The notes: generated from the sequence alone by a model not told the origin. A DNA stretch of 64,000 nucleotides from Amycolatopsis palatopharyngis (GCF_003385185.1 NZ_PQHZ01000020.1:45984-109983); one strand, 5' to 3'; counted from the stretch's first letter, positions 15,292-24,843 are shown. A program made the numbers and translations.

Positions 15292-16554
15292 TTATCGTGG
15301 GACGGCGGCTTGCAGTGCGGGCAACAGCGGCAGCAGGCCCGTGATGCTTTCCGGCGAGAGCTGGGCCATGGCCCGGTACGCCCCGCCGGTCCCGTCGCGC
15401 AGACTCGTGATCGACCGGGAGTTCGTGACGAACGCGGCCAGGTCGTTCAGGTACGGCAGCACCGCCGTCGTGATCGGTCCCAGCTGTCCGGTCACGGCAT
15501 GCAGATCGCCGAGCGAGGCGTTGAGGTCACCGACGAACGGCCGCAGGTCTCGGACGACGGGTATCGCCTTGTCGACGACCGGTCGTGCGGAGTCGACGGT
15601 CTGCCCGAGCTTGTCGACCGTGCCGGTGAACTTCTCGAGCGAGCTGGGCAGGGTTCCGCTCGCCTCGCGAAGCTTGTCCAGGACTGGGTCCAGCTGGGCA
15701 CTCAACGCACCGACGCTCCCGGTGGCCTGCTGGAGCTGGTCAGTGAAGTCCGGCAGCTGTGCGAGCGCGGCATCGAGGTCACCGTTGCGCTGCCCCACCG
15801 TCGCCAGGGTCTTCTGGAGTGACTCGGCCAGTGCGCCGAGCCGCTCGTCATCACCCCCGGTAGCCGACGCGATCTGCCCCAGCGCGGTGACCAGCTTCTG
15901 CAACGTCTCCTTGCGGGTTTGCAGAGCGGTGACGACGGGCTGCAGGTCCCGCACCACTTGATCGGTCGCGTCGAGGCCCTCTGGCAGGTTGGCGGGCGCC
16001 CCGGCCAGCGCGACGTCCGATTCGGCCAGCAGGGTGGTCAGTGCGTCCCGAGTGTTGGCATCCAGGTGCCCGAGTGCTTCGTCGACCTGCACCGGCCGCA
16101 CCGAGTTGGCGACGGGCAGCACCCCGCCCTCCGGCAGCCGCTTTCCCGGCGGACCACCAGGATTCAGCTCGACATACATTTCGTTCAGCGGGCTCTTGGG
16201 TCGTAGTAGGACACGTGCGTTGTCGTAGATCTGGTGTCCCTTGTCGATCGCCAGCTCGAGCCGCGCGTGCCCTCGGTCGTCGACGCTCGCCTCGCGGATG
16301 TCACCGACGGCTATCCCCGCGATCCGCACCTCCTGCCTGCTCGCGGGGTTGATCGCCGGCGCGGACTCGAAGGTGACCGAGTAGCGGTTCTTGCCATCCC
16401 AGGGCACTCGGACCTGCTGCATCGTGAGGATGTAGCCACCGGCCACCAGCCCTGCGGTCACGAGCGCGACCAGCGCAAGAACGTTGCGCTTGAGCTGCGG
16501 TTCGCTCGAGATCCGCTGCCAGGTACGCCGAATCCGGCTCGGGTGCGCGTTCAT
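15292..16554 (-). CDS. mceE: Mce-family protein, fifth in operon (MceE position)
   Basis: A 420-residue protein with a membrane anchor at about 25-45, an MCE domain at about 55-125 (YSVTFESAPAINPASRQEVRIA, interrupted here as read, then VGDIREASV) and a long coiled helical body with Gln/Leu/Asp-rich repeats. MceE is often a lipoprotein (LprK) in mycobacteria; no lipobox Cys is present here, so this operon seems to lack that variant. The start overlaps the previous stop by 4 nt. An 11-nt gap separates it from the next gene. Confidence 0.84.
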   Translation of the reverse strand: MNAHPSRIRRTWQRISSEPQLKRNVLALVALVTAGLVAGGYILTMQQVRVPWDGKNRYSVTFESAPAINPASRQEVRIAGIAVGDIREASVDDRGHARLELAIDKGHQIYDNARVLLRPKSPLNEMYVELNPGGPPGKRLPEGGVLPVANSVRPVQVDEALGHLDANTRDALTTLLAESDVALAGAPANLPEGLDATDQVVRDLQPVVTALQTRKETLQKLVTALGQIASATGGDDERLGALAESLQKTLATVGQRNGDLDAALAQLPDFTDQLQQATGSVGALSAQLDPVLDKLREASGTLPSSLEKFTGTVDKLGQTVDSARPVVDKAIPVVRDLRPFVGDLNASLGDLHAVTGQLGPITTAVLPYLNDLAAFVTNSRSITSLRDGTGGAYRAMAQLSPESITGLLPLLPALQAAVPR

Positions 16555-17891
16555 CGGCCGCTCCTGTTCTCCGGTGTTGCGCCCTGCAGGTGGGCGAGCG
16601 TGTTCATCAACTGCTCGAAGTTGATCGGGGTGCCCGCGATGCTGCCGCCGCCGAAACCCGGCTGGAGGCCGACGGCTGTCCCATTCGGGTCGGTGAGCGA
16701 AGAAGCGCGGTCCATGGTCGCGAACATGTAGCCGACCTCTTTGTACAACGGATGGTCCGAGCCGCCGCCTGCGTAGATGCCGGTGCCCTTGAAGGGCGAC
16801 AGCACCCTGTTCATGATCGGGCCGTTGACACGGTCAAGCACCGGCCCACGAACGTCGTCCAATACCTTCGTAGTGCCGTGCGCGGCGGGCACGAGCTGCT
16901 CGACCAGCGGCTGCACGTCGGTTAGCAGGCCGCGCACGTCCGTAAGCAGCGGCCGGGTCCTGGCGAGCACCGGATCGGCGTGCTCCAGGAACACGTCGAG
17001 CTCCTGCGCGACCGGACGCGCGGGGTCCGCGGTGTCCCGTAGCTTGCCGAGCGTGACGCCGAGGTGGGCCAGCCCGTCATCCGCGTTATCCAGCGTCCTC
17101 GGCAGGTCGGCGATCGCGGTGGCGATGTCGGTCCGCCGGTTGTCGAGCGTGGAAGTGACCTGCTGTAGGTTCTGCACGATCGAGTCGAGCTGTCCCGGAT
17201 TCTCGGTCAGCACGCGAGCGGTCGACTCGAACCCGTGCACGACGCTAGTCAGGTCCGTGCGCGGGTCCGTGCCCTGCAGGCCCTGCAAGACCGGCGTCGC
17301 CGCGTCAAGCGTGCCCGGCGCGTGGGCAAGCAGTCGTTCGATCGCCGATCCCCCGCCGGCACGCAGAGTGCCGTCGAGGCTCTGTGTCGCGGACCGGATA
17401 CCCTTCACCGCGTCGGGCTGCAGGGTGTCCGCGAGCTGCTGAAGCTCGACCGGGATCCGAGTCCGCTCGACCGGGATCGTGCCGGCGAAGGTGGTCCGGT
17501 CGCCACCCGGGGCGAGTTCGACGTAGTACTTGCCGCCGAGAATGGTGGTCGGGCGCAGGGCCGCGCGCGGTGCGCCGCCGAGTTTGTCCGTGACACCGTC
17601 GTCCACCTTGACCTCGACCAATGCCGAACCGTCGTCGGCCCGGCTGACTGAGGACACCACTCCCACCGGGACACCGGCGATCTTGACCTGGGACACGAAC
17701 GGCTGCAGGTGGTAGTCCTGGGCGAACTGGACGCGGACGATGTCTCCGGGCCGGAGCGCCGTCGCGAGACGATCCTTCTCGACCAGCGCGTACCCGGCCA
17801 GCAGCGTCACTACGAGGACTACGACGCCGAGCTTGAACGCTGACACCGGACGTCGTTTCGCCGTACGGAAGTGCAATGACAGCGCCTTCAC
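16551..17891 (-). CDS. mceD: Mce-family protein, fourth in operon (MceD position)
   Basis: A 446-residue MCE protein: basic N-terminus, one membrane helix (about 18-37), MCE domain (about 47-125; VRVQFAQDYHLQPFVSQVKI, then GVPVGVVSSV), helical body to about 345, and a C-terminal region of about 100 residues rich in Gly (GGGSDHPLYKEVGYMF, QPGFGGGS). Overlaps of 4 nt at both ends show tight coupling to its neighbours. It is one of the six tunnel subunits expected for an Mce system. Confidence 0.84.
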   Translation of the reverse strand: MKALSLHFRTAKRRPVSAFKLGVVVLVVTLLAGYALVEKDRLATALRPGDIVRVQFAQDYHLQPFVSQVKIAGVPVGVVSSVSRADDGSALVEVKVDDGVTDKLGGAPRAALRPTTILGGKYYVELAPGGDRTTFAGTIPVERTRIPVELQQLADTLQPDAVKGIRSATQSLDGTLRAGGGSAIERLLAHAPGTLDAATPVLQGLQGTDPRTDLTSVVHGFESTARVLTENPGQLDSIVQNLQQVTSTLDNRRTDIATAIADLPRTLDNADDGLAHLGVTLGKLRDTADPARPVAQELDVFLEHADPVLARTRPLLTDVRGLLTDVQPLVEQLVPAAHGTTKVLDDVRGPVLDRVNGPIMNRVLSPFKGTGIYAGGGSDHPLYKEVGYMFATMDRASSLTDPNGTAVGLQPGFGGGSIAGTPINFEQLMNTLAHLQGATPENRSGR

Positions 17892-19174
17892 CGGTTTCCT
17901 CCTGGGATCTTCCGTGCGTCCTGGGCCGCCTCGCCCGGTGCGGGATAGGGATTCCTGGCGACCAGTGGATCCCGCACACCGCCCTGCCCGAGCACGGACT
18001 CCTCGCTGAACAACAGGTACAGCCGCAGAAAGTGGCCGTTCTCGTCACCGTGCGAGAGTGCTGCGGCCCAGTTCGTGAACCACCCGCTCACTTCCGGCGC
18101 ATAGGGAGCCAGCACCCGCAGAAACTTGTCGGCACTGGCGAACGTGTGTGTCAGCCGGGGCGCCAGCGGTCGCGCATCGGCGACGGTCTTCGTCAAGTCG
18201 GACAGCGCGGGCTCGGCCTGCTTGCCGACGTCCGGCACCTTTCCCAGCGGCGGCACCGCCTCCCGCAGCACGCCCCGGAGGTCAGAGGTCGCCTGACCGA
18301 GCGCACGCGCTCCGGGCACGAGCTGTGACATGCCCGTATGCAGGTCCTTGAGCGGCGCCTGCAATGACTGCAGACCGGACCTGGCCGCCTGCAGTGTGCT
18401 TGGCGCGCGCCCGATTACGTCGTCGAGCGGTTTCCCGTCGTCCACCGCGACGGCCCGCATCGTCGTATCGAGTCGGCCGAGCAGGTCCGACAGCTGCTGC
18501 TGCCTGCCCGCGAATCGGGTCGAGAGCCGGTCGGCTGCGGTGAGCAGCGCCGTCAGGTCCGCGCCATCGCCGACCGACAATGCCTTTGACACAGTCGCGA
18601 GGTCGGGCAGTATCTCCGGCGCGGCCTTGAGCGCGTCCTGCAGGTCCTGCGCGTGCCCACCGGATCCGCCGCCCACTTCCCGGACGGTCGAACCCAGCGC
18701 GTTCCTGGTGGGTGCGTCGAGAACGTCCAGCAGCTCGCTCAGTTCCTGCGTTCCCGCGGTCCGCTTCGAGGGGATGACGTCCGCCGGGCCGAGCTTGCCC
18801 GCTCCTGGCGTGCCCGGGGTCAATGAAACGTACTTCTGCCCAAGAGCGGACCGTGATGCCACCGTGACGGTCTTGGCCTCCGCGGCCGCGTCTCGGTATA
18901 TCTCCCGCGTGCCGTCCAGCTGGAGCGTCACCCGCGGCGTGCCGTCGACCAGCCGGACGTCCTTGACCTGACCGACCCGGACACTTGCGACGCGGACGTC
19001 GTCACCGGGGCGGAGCGCGCCGACGTCGGAGACGTCGGCGTCGACGAGGGTGTACGTCGCACCCGGCAGTCCCTGGTCCGCGGTGAGCGCAAGCTGCAGC
19101 GCGAGGGCGAATACCACGAGGACGACGACACCCGTGAGCATCGAGCGGAACTTGCGCGTCCGGCGCTTGGCCAT
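17888..19174 (-). CDS. mceC: Mce-family protein, third in operon (MceC position)
   Basis: A 428-residue MCE protein. The membrane helix (about 10-30) is followed by the MCE domain (about 38-120; ATYTLVDADVSDVGALRPGD, then RVASVRVGQVKDV) and a helical region with repeated LxxLLxxA patterns. The C-terminal end is Pro-rich (ARNPYPAPGEAAQDARKIPG). The ATG shares a base with the preceding stop (TGATG) and the end overlaps the next gene by 4 nt. Confidence 0.84.
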   Translation of the reverse strand: MAKRRTRKFRSMLTGVVVLVVFALALQLALTADQGLPGATYTLVDADVSDVGALRPGDDVRVASVRVGQVKDVRLVDGTPRVTLQLDGTREIYRDAAAEAKTVTVASRSALGQKYVSLTPGTPGAGKLGPADVIPSKRTAGTQELSELLDVLDAPTRNALGSTVREVGGGSGGHAQDLQDALKAAPEILPDLATVSKALSVGDGADLTALLTAADRLSTRFAGRQQQLSDLLGRLDTTMRAVAVDDGKPLDDVIGRAPSTLQAARSGLQSLQAPLKDLHTGMSQLVPGARALGQATSDLRGVLREAVPPLGKVPDVGKQAEPALSDLTKTVADARPLAPRLTHTFASADKFLRVLAPYAPEVSGWFTNWAAALSHGDENGHFLRLYLLFSEESVLGQGGVRDPLVARNPYPAPGEAAQDARKIPGGNR

Positions 19175-20544
19175 CAGGAACCTCCGAGCAGGAAGTCGAG
19201 AACGCCGCTCTCCTGGCGCTCGTTGAGCCCGGTCACGCCACCGTCGGGCGCGACGAGGGACTTCGGATCGAGCAGGCCCGACGAACCGACAGAGTCGGGC
19301 AGCTCAGGCAACGGCGACGAAGCTGGCGGCTTGTCCGCTCCCGGGGTCGTCGGCGGAGGCGGGGTCCCGGTCAGCGAGGGCAGCAACCCGGTGATCTCCT
19401 CGGGATGGATGATCGCCTGACCCCGGAAGTAGTGCGAAAGGCCGTCCCAGCCGTTGGTCGACATCGCCCAGAACCGGAAGAAGTTCAGGACATTCTCGAT
19501 ATTGTCGGTAAGCTGGACAGTGAGCGGTTTCGCCCCGGCGACAGTGCCGCGCAGACCCGGGCCTGCCTTGCGGAGTTCCTCGACGACCGGCCGCGCCGCG
19601 TCCATCAGCTGCTCGGCGCGCTCGAGCACGGGTTTCGCACTCGTCAACGCCGGGTCGGCGGACTCGCTGAACTTCCGCAACTCGTCGCTGATGGCGGAAA
19701 GGTTTTCGGTCGTCGGTCGCATCCCCGCGAGCACCGGCGTGGTGGCCTTGGCAGTTCCGGTGAGCTCGGCGAGGGTGTCACGCGCCGCGGCGAGGGTGCT
19801 CGGCAGCTCGGCGAGTGAGGCGTCCAGTCCTTGCTGGTTGTTCGCCGTGACGTCGAGCACCTGTCGTGAGGAGTCGACCAGGCCGTCCAGCGTCTTGCCG
19901 TTGTCGGCAGCCAGTGCGCTCGCGACCGGCTGCACGTTGTCGACGAGGTCAGTGAGCAGCTGGTTCTGCTGGCCGAGGATCTTGATCAGCCCGTCGGTGT
20001 CCCGCATTGACGACGCGAGCGCCTTGATCGAGGCCCGCGCATTGGCGCCGTTACCCTGCATGCCCTGGCCCAGCATCGTGACCAGCGCAGCCAGCGACTG
20101 GCCAGTCGGTTCGTCGATCGTGTTGAGCACCTGGTCGAGGTCGGTGGCCTGCCCGGTCTGCGCGACCGGCAGTACGTCACCATCGTTCAGCAGCGGCGCT
20201 GACGCGGTGCCCCGCTCGAGGTCGACGTAGCGCTCCCCCAGCAAACTGACCGGCCGCACGGTGGCGCGGGCGTCCTTGTGTAGAGGCAGTGCCATTCCAT
20301 CGATTTTGAGGGTGACGATCGCCTTCGCGTCGCGGACGCCCATGTCGGCGACCTCGCCGACGGTGACCCCCTTGATCTTCACGTCGTTGCCGACGACCAG
20401 CGGGCTCGCGTCGGTGAACTCGGCGGCAATGGTCAGTTTTTCCGGCTGACCACCGGATTCTGTGTTGATGACCGCGGCTCCCGCCACGGCTACCGCTACC
20501 GCTATCGCGACCAGCGCGGCCTGGATCTTGCGCAACGGCTTCAT
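19174..20544 (-). CDS. mceB: Mce-family protein, second in operon (MceB position)
   Basis: A 456-residue MCE protein: membrane helix (about 8-25), MCE domain (about 33-110; IAAEFTDASPLVVGNDVKIK, then GVTVGEVADMGV), a helical body with Gln-rich segments and a long Pro-rich tail (TPPPPTTPGADKPPASSPLP). ATG 20544 is preferred because it overlaps the previous stop as ATGA; the frame is open 10 codons further back inside mceA. The tail is longer than in its sister proteins and may span cell wall. Confidence 0.85.
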   Translation of the reverse strand: MKPLRKIQAALVAIAVAVAVAGAAVINTESGGQPEKLTIAAEFTDASPLVVGNDVKIKGVTVGEVADMGVRDAKAIVTLKIDGMALPLHKDARATVRPVSLLGERYVDLERGTASAPLLNDGDVLPVAQTGQATDLDQVLNTIDEPTGQSLAALVTMLGQGMQGNGANARASIKALASSMRDTDGLIKILGQQNQLLTDLVDNVQPVASALAADNGKTLDGLVDSSRQVLDVTANNQQGLDASLAELPSTLAAARDTLAELTGTAKATTPVLAGMRPTTENLSAISDELRKFSESADPALTSAKPVLERAEQLMDAARPVVEELRKAGPGLRGTVAGAKPLTVQLTDNIENVLNFFRFWAMSTNGWDGLSHYFRGQAIIHPEEITGLLPSLTGTPPPPTTPGADKPPASSPLPELPDSVGSSGLLDPKSLVAPDGGVTGLNERQESGVLDFLLGGS

Positions 20545-21770
20545 CGGACACCACTCCCGAACGCGTCGGTCCACGGCTGCCCGGCGATCGCGCCGGGCGC
20601 CGGAAACGGGTCACTGACCATCCCGGGTGGCATGACTCCGGGGTTGTTGACGAAACTCGACATCCCGGCCGGGATGTTGACCCGCATGTAGTGGCCGTTG
20701 CTGTCGTAGTTGGCGGCCGAGGAGCCCCAGTTCGACAACCAACCGACGACTTCGGGCGTGTAAGGCCGCAGGAAGTTCAGAGCAGGCGTCAGCGAAGCCA
20801 CCGCGGAGTCCGTGCCGGGTAGCGCGCCGTGCGCACTGTCGAGCAGTCCCGGGGTGAACTGCAGCAGCGTCCCGAGCGAACCCAGGGTCGGCCGCAGCTG
20901 CGCCACGGTCGGCCGGAGGTCCGCCAGCACCGGGCGCAGATTGCGGGCCACGGCGGGCAGGCGATCGGTGGCCGGGCGCAGATCGTCCAGCAGCGGCACC
21001 ACCTTGTCGACCGTGCCGGGCACGGCGGCCAACGTCTGGTCCGCCGTACCGAGAGTGGCTGGAAGCTTCCGCAGCGCCGCGCGCAACTGATCCCGTTGCT
21101 GCGCCACTACACCGGTCGCATTGGACAGCCCGGAGACGATGAGACGCACCTGCTGGTCACGGTTCACCAGCGTGGTGACCATGTCGTTCATCCGTTCGAC
21201 CAGCTCCTTGATCGCCGGCCCGTCAGAGCCGACGGCGCGCAGCACTTCACCGAGTGCCTGCAGCGTCGGTCCCGCCTTCCGGACGGTCTGCTGGAGATCG
21301 TGCTCGTTGCCGGCGACGGTGCGGTCGAGTCCCCGCACCAGCGAGCTGAGGTGGGCGCGTGTGTCCGGGTCGAGCGCGTCTAACACCTTGTCCATCTCGA
21401 CCGGGTCGGACACCTTGCCGTCCAGCGTGCCGCCCGCAGGGATCACCGGGTTGGTCTTCGGGCCGTCCCGCACATCGAGTTGCCGTTCACCCAGCACGGC
21501 CTTCCAGACGATGCTCGCCGACGCCCCGGAGTGCAGTGGTGCGAAGTCCTTGGTCAGCTTCATCGTGACCAGAGCCCGGCCGTCCTTAATAGACACCTTG
21601 TCCACGCTCCCGGCGTCGAAACCGTTCACCAGGACCTTGCTGCCGGCGATCAGCCCGGTCGCCGACGGCAGCACCACGTTCGCCGGGTACTCGTCGTCGC
21701 TCGGCGCAACCAGCACTGCAGCGGCAGCCACCGCTGCCACCGCCAGCACGAGGAGAGGAATTCTGCGCAT
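20541..21770 (-). CDS. mceA: Mce-family protein, first in operon (MceA position)
   Basis: A 409-residue MCE protein with membrane helix (about 4-21), MCE domain (about 28-105; ANVVLPSATGLIAGSKVLVN, then GFDAGSVDKVSI) and helical body, ending in a Pro/Gly-rich tail. ATG 21770 starts 4 nt after the ATPase stop; the open frame runs back into the ATPase gene but those residues are out of register with any Mce family member. Of the six Mce genes it is the one next to the ATPase. Confidence 0.85.
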   Translation of the reverse strand: MRRIPLLVLAVAAVAAAAVLVAPSDDEYPANVVLPSATGLIAGSKVLVNGFDAGSVDKVSIKDGRALVTMKLTKDFAPLHSGASASIVWKAVLGERQLDVRDGPKTNPVIPAGGTLDGKVSDPVEMDKVLDALDPDTRAHLSSLVRGLDRTVAGNEHDLQQTVRKAGPTLQALGEVLRAVGSDGPAIKELVERMNDMVTTLVNRDQQVRLIVSGLSNATGVVAQQRDQLRAALRKLPATLGTADQTLAAVPGTVDKVVPLLDDLRPATDRLPAVARNLRPVLADLRPTVAQLRPTLGSLGTLLQFTPGLLDSAHGALPGTDSAVASLTPALNFLRPYTPEVVGWLSNWGSSAANYDSNGHYMRVNIPAGMSSFVNNPGVMPPGMVSDPFPAPGAIAGQPWTDAFGSGVR

Positions 21771-21774
21771 CGCT

Positions 21775-22581
21775 TCAGTCCATTCCCAGCGGTCCGGCGG
21801 AGTCTCCGGAGAGGAACTGCCGAACGAACGGATCCGGGGAGTTGAAGGCTTCCTCGGTCGGTCCATAGTGGACGACTTTGCCCTTCCAGATGACCCCGAC
21901 GTAGTCACTGACCTTGCGTGCGGTGCGGATGTCGTGGGTCACCAACAGGTAGGTCCCGCGGTACTCCTGGTGCATGTCGAGGATCAGGTCGTTGAGCAGG
22001 CTGGTGCGGACCGGATCGAGCCCCGAATCCGGTTCGTCGAACAGGACGATATCCGGGTTCATCACCAATGCTCGCGCGAAGCCGGCGCGTTTGCGCATAC
22101 CGCCGGACACCTCGTTGGGGTATTTGTAGGACGAGCGGTCGAGGCCGACCTCCTTGAGCCGCTGGTTGACGATCGTCTCGATCTCGTCCTCACTCATGTC
22201 GGTGTGTTTGCGCAGCGGGAATGCGGTGTTGTCGTAAATGTTCATGGACCCGAACAGGGCACCGTCCTGGAACAGGACACCGAACCGCTTGCGCAGTTCG
22301 TAGCGCTCACGTTCGCCGATCTTCCAGATGTCGCGACCGAAGATCATCACTTCACCCTGATCCGGCTCAAGCAGACCGACAAGATGCTTGATCAGCACAC
22401 TTTTCCCAGTTCCGGACGGGCCGAGAATGGTAGTAATCGCATTGTCGGCGAATTCCAGATTGAGCCCCTGCAGCACGTCGAAGCTGCCAAAGGACTTGTG
22501 GACATCCCGCACCTTCATCGTGTGCACCCGCCCCGACAAGCCCATCGTGTTGACGACCGGACCGTTCATTCCGGTGACCAT
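21775..22581 (-). CDS. Mce-associated ABC ATPase (MlaF/MceG type)
   Basis: A 268-residue ABC ATPase. Walker A is GPSGTGKS (about 54-61), the Q-loop FQDGALFGS, the signature VSGGMRKRAG, Walker B IVLFDEPDSGLDP, and the switch His THD. The GGMRKR signature is that of lipid-importing MlaF/Mkl ATPases. It should power the two YrbE permeases. In mycobacteria the shared ATPase MceG (Mkl) is coded away from the mce operons, whereas here it is inside the operon. AAGGAG lies 7 nt before ATG 22581. Confidence 0.92.
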   Translation of the reverse strand: MVTGMNGPVVNTMGLSGRVHTMKVRDVHKSFGSFDVLQGLNLEFADNAITTILGPSGTGKSVLIKHLVGLLEPDQGEVMIFGRDIWKIGERERYELRKRFGVLFQDGALFGSMNIYDNTAFPLRKHTDMSEDEIETIVNQRLKEVGLDRSSYKYPNEVSGGMRKRAGFARALVMNPDIVLFDEPDSGLDPVRTSLLNDLILDMHQEYRGTYLLVTHDIRTARKVSDYVGVIWKGKVVHYGPTEEAFNSPDPFVRQFLSGDSAGPLGMD

Positions 22582-22593
22582 GAATTCTCCTTG

Positions 22594-23460
22594 TCAGTTA
22601 CCGATCGGCATGTTCGGGTAGGAGCCCCAGAAGAACCAGGTGCCGAGCAACCCGACGACATGGATGAGCACCATGTTCAGCATCATTGACTTTGCAGTGT
22701 TTCTCCCGACTCCCACTGATCCGCCGGACGCGGTGTATCCGTAATAACAGCCAACAAAAATGATAATCGTGCCCATCGCGACCATTTTCGACATCGCGGC
22801 AATCAGGTCGTAGGGGTTCTGAAAGAGCCAGAACATATAGGAATAGCCGCCACTGGAAACCGTGCCCAACTGATATACGGTGACGAGATGCATAGAAATG
22901 AACATCAGGCCTAGCCCGACGATGTAGAGGAAGGGCATGCAGATCCAAGCCGCGACAATCCTGGTGCCAACGAGATAACTCCGCGACTTAATTCCCAGCA
23001 CCTCCAGCGCATCGATCTCCTCGGCGATACGCATCGACCCGATCTCCGCGACGAGCCCGCAGCCCACCTTCGCGGCGAAGATGTACGCCCACATGTAGAC
23101 CGACATCTCGCGCAACCCGCAGACGTCATTGAACACCGCGGAATAGATCGGGGCGCCGATCTGCTTGAGGGTATAGCTGGCCTCGGTCGCGCACATTGTG
23201 CCGACGACGAACTGCATCAGCCAGATGATGATTCCGCTGGACAGAATCAGAATGCCGGCCTGTGCGAACACCTCGCTGACGTGGTGGCGCAACTCTGGCA
23301 GGCTACGCACCGTGCGGCCAGCGAACTTCATGATGTCACCGCCGGCCGCGACCGCGTCCCGCAGTTTCGCCGCGATCCCGCCGACCGTGATTTCGATGTC
23401 GGGTGTCGTCGTCCGACCCGTCGGCTTGTCCCAGTGCCCACGCCGAACCTTTTCGGTCAT
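22594..23460 (-). CDS. yrbEB: MlaE/YrbE-family permease B
   Basis: A 288-residue membrane protein of the MlaE family. About six hydrophobic segments are seen. The family loop IAEEIDALEVLGIKSRSYLVGTRIVA, which contacts the ATPase, is present, as is the C-terminal GCYYGYTASGGSVGVGRNTA stretch. It pairs with the permease encoded upstream. GAGGG precedes the ATG by about 9 nt. The gap to the ATPase is 12 nt. Confidence 0.9.
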   Translation of the reverse strand: MTEKVRRGHWDKPTGRTTTPDIEITVGGIAAKLRDAVAAGGDIMKFAGRTVRSLPELRHHVSEVFAQAGILILSSGIIIWLMQFVVGTMCATEASYTLKQIGAPIYSAVFNDVCGLREMSVYMWAYIFAAKVGCGLVAEIGSMRIAEEIDALEVLGIKSRSYLVGTRIVAAWICMPFLYIVGLGLMFISMHLVTVYQLGTVSSGGYSYMFWLFQNPYDLIAAMSKMVAMGTIIIFVGCYYGYTASGGSVGVGRNTAKSMMLNMVLIHVVGLLGTWFFWGSYPNMPIGN

Positions 23461-23470
23461 TCCGCATCCC

Positions 23471-24289
23471 TCACTTGAAGACCTGCATGTCCGGGTTCAA
23501 CCCAAGCAGCACTGACGTGTAGACGTAGTTGAAGATCCATATCGAGGCGAACGAGATGACCACCGCCTGGTTGACCGCGCGGCCGACGCCGATCGGGCCA
23601 CCCTGAGCGTTCAAGCCCTTGTAACAGCAAACGACCGAGAGGATCAGTCCGAACGCGAGGGTCTTCACGATGCTGCCCCACATGTCCGTCGTGGTCGCGT
23701 TGGACCAGAAGTTCCCGATGAACGCTGCGCCGGTGGCGCCAAAGATCGGCACCGCCGCGATATAACCGCCGATCACACCGCACACCAGTGCGAACACCTC
23801 GAGCAGGCCCGTCATCAGAGTGACTGCGATGATCCGGGGCAGCACGAGGGTCCGGACCGGGTCGACGCCCAGGACCTCCATGGCATCGATTTCCTCGCGG
23901 ATCCGCCGTGCGCCGAGGTCAGCGGTGATAGCAGTACCCATCACCCCGGCGACGATCATCGCGTCGATCCACGGCGCGAATTCGCGGACACTTGCCATCA
24001 GCAGAAAGGAACCGAGCCGGTCGGGAATTCCGAGCACGCTGTAGAGGCTGCCGCCCTGCATGCCCGGGCCAGCGAAACCGAGCGCAGTCGTGGAAATGAT
24101 GACCGGGAGCCAGCACCTGCGCAGCGTTTCGGCCATCAGGTCACGGACTTCGCCCCAGTAGCCGAAAGGGTAGCGGATTCCCAGCCAAAGCACCCGGCCG
24201 AGCAGGTGGACGATTTCCCCGGCTTCGACCAGCGGGCGCTGCACGGTGGAAGCCCATCGCCGGGTAGGCGCCGATTTAGTTGCTGTCAT
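23471..24289 (-). CDS. yrbEA: MlaE/YrbE-family permease A
   Basis: A 272-residue MlaE-family permease. The conserved cytoplasmic loop is IREEIDAMEVLGVDPVRTLV, and the C-terminal pattern CCYKGLNAQGGPIGVGRAVN follows. ATG 24289 overlaps the stop of the small membrane protein gene upstream, so I prefer it to an open frame that extends nearly 470 nt further in the wrong register. With YrbEB and the ATPase it forms the transport core to which the Mce proteins attach. Confidence 0.9.
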   Translation of the reverse strand: MTATKSAPTRRWASTVQRPLVEAGEIVHLLGRVLWLGIRYPFGYWGEVRDLMAETLRRCWLPVIISTTALGFAGPGMQGGSLYSVLGIPDRLGSFLLMASVREFAPWIDAMIVAGVMGTAITADLGARRIREEIDAMEVLGVDPVRTLVLPRIIAVTLMTGLLEVFALVCGVIGGYIAAVPIFGATGAAFIGNFWSNATTTDMWGSIVKTLAFGLILSVVCCYKGLNAQGGPIGVGRAVNQAVVISFASIWIFNYVYTSVLLGLNPDMQVFK

Positions 24290-24720
24290 TCCCTGCCGCC
24301 CTGCTTGCGGCGAGCATGGACGAGGTGGCCGGCGAAGCCAGCGAACCCACCGGCCGCGACGGCGACACCGACGGTGGCCAGCACCTGTTGCGGCCAGACC
24401 AGCCCCGAGGTGATGAAGACCAGTGGCAGCACGAGAACGTAGCTGCCAACGGCGGTCACCGCGCCGTGCAGAATCGGAGACAGGGCATCGCCCGTGCGGA
24501 AACCGGCGATCGCGAAAGCGACGATCGCGGTGATCAGCAGGAAGGTCGCGCCGGCCACCGGTGCGACGGCGGCGGCGATCGGCTGAAGCAGCGCGCCGAT
24601 CACCAAAACGACGAAACCACGCCAGATACCACGACCGGAGGCCACGAGATCGATCCCCCGGGACATCGGGGGCCGGATGTCGGACTGCGCGACCGGTCCG
24701 ACTCGCGATCGGATCACCAT
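24286..24720 (-). CDS. Small membrane protein, first gene of the mce operon
   Basis: A 144-residue protein with three or four hydrophobic helices and a basic C-terminus (HLVHARRKQGGRE). ATG 24720 has AAGAAGGAG at a good distance; the longer frame from 24828 has no such site. ATGA overlap with the permease gene ties it to the operon. No family was recognised. It may be an assembly or gating subunit, which is speculation. Confidence 0.72.
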   Translation of the reverse strand: MVIRSRVGPVAQSDIRPPMSRGIDLVASGRGIWRGFVVLVIGALLQPIAAAVAPVAGATFLLITAIVAFAIAGFRTGDALSPILHGAVTAVGSYVLVLPLVFITSGLVWPQQVLATVGVAVAAGGFAGFAGHLVHARRKQGGRE

Positions 24721-24843
24721 TACACCCAACTCCTTCTTCGAGCGTGACCGTCCACACCGGCTACCCGCATTGCGGGACTGCGATGGTGGGTAATGATGCG
24801 GCGCACAGCACCGAGAGTGCATCACCATCTGGCGGCAAATGAA

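Noticed and set aside
21121..22689. A 522-codon plus-strand frame over the mce ATPase
   Set aside because: The minus strand holds a complete ABC ATPase with all motifs. The plus frame is His/Asp/Val-rich shadow sequence.
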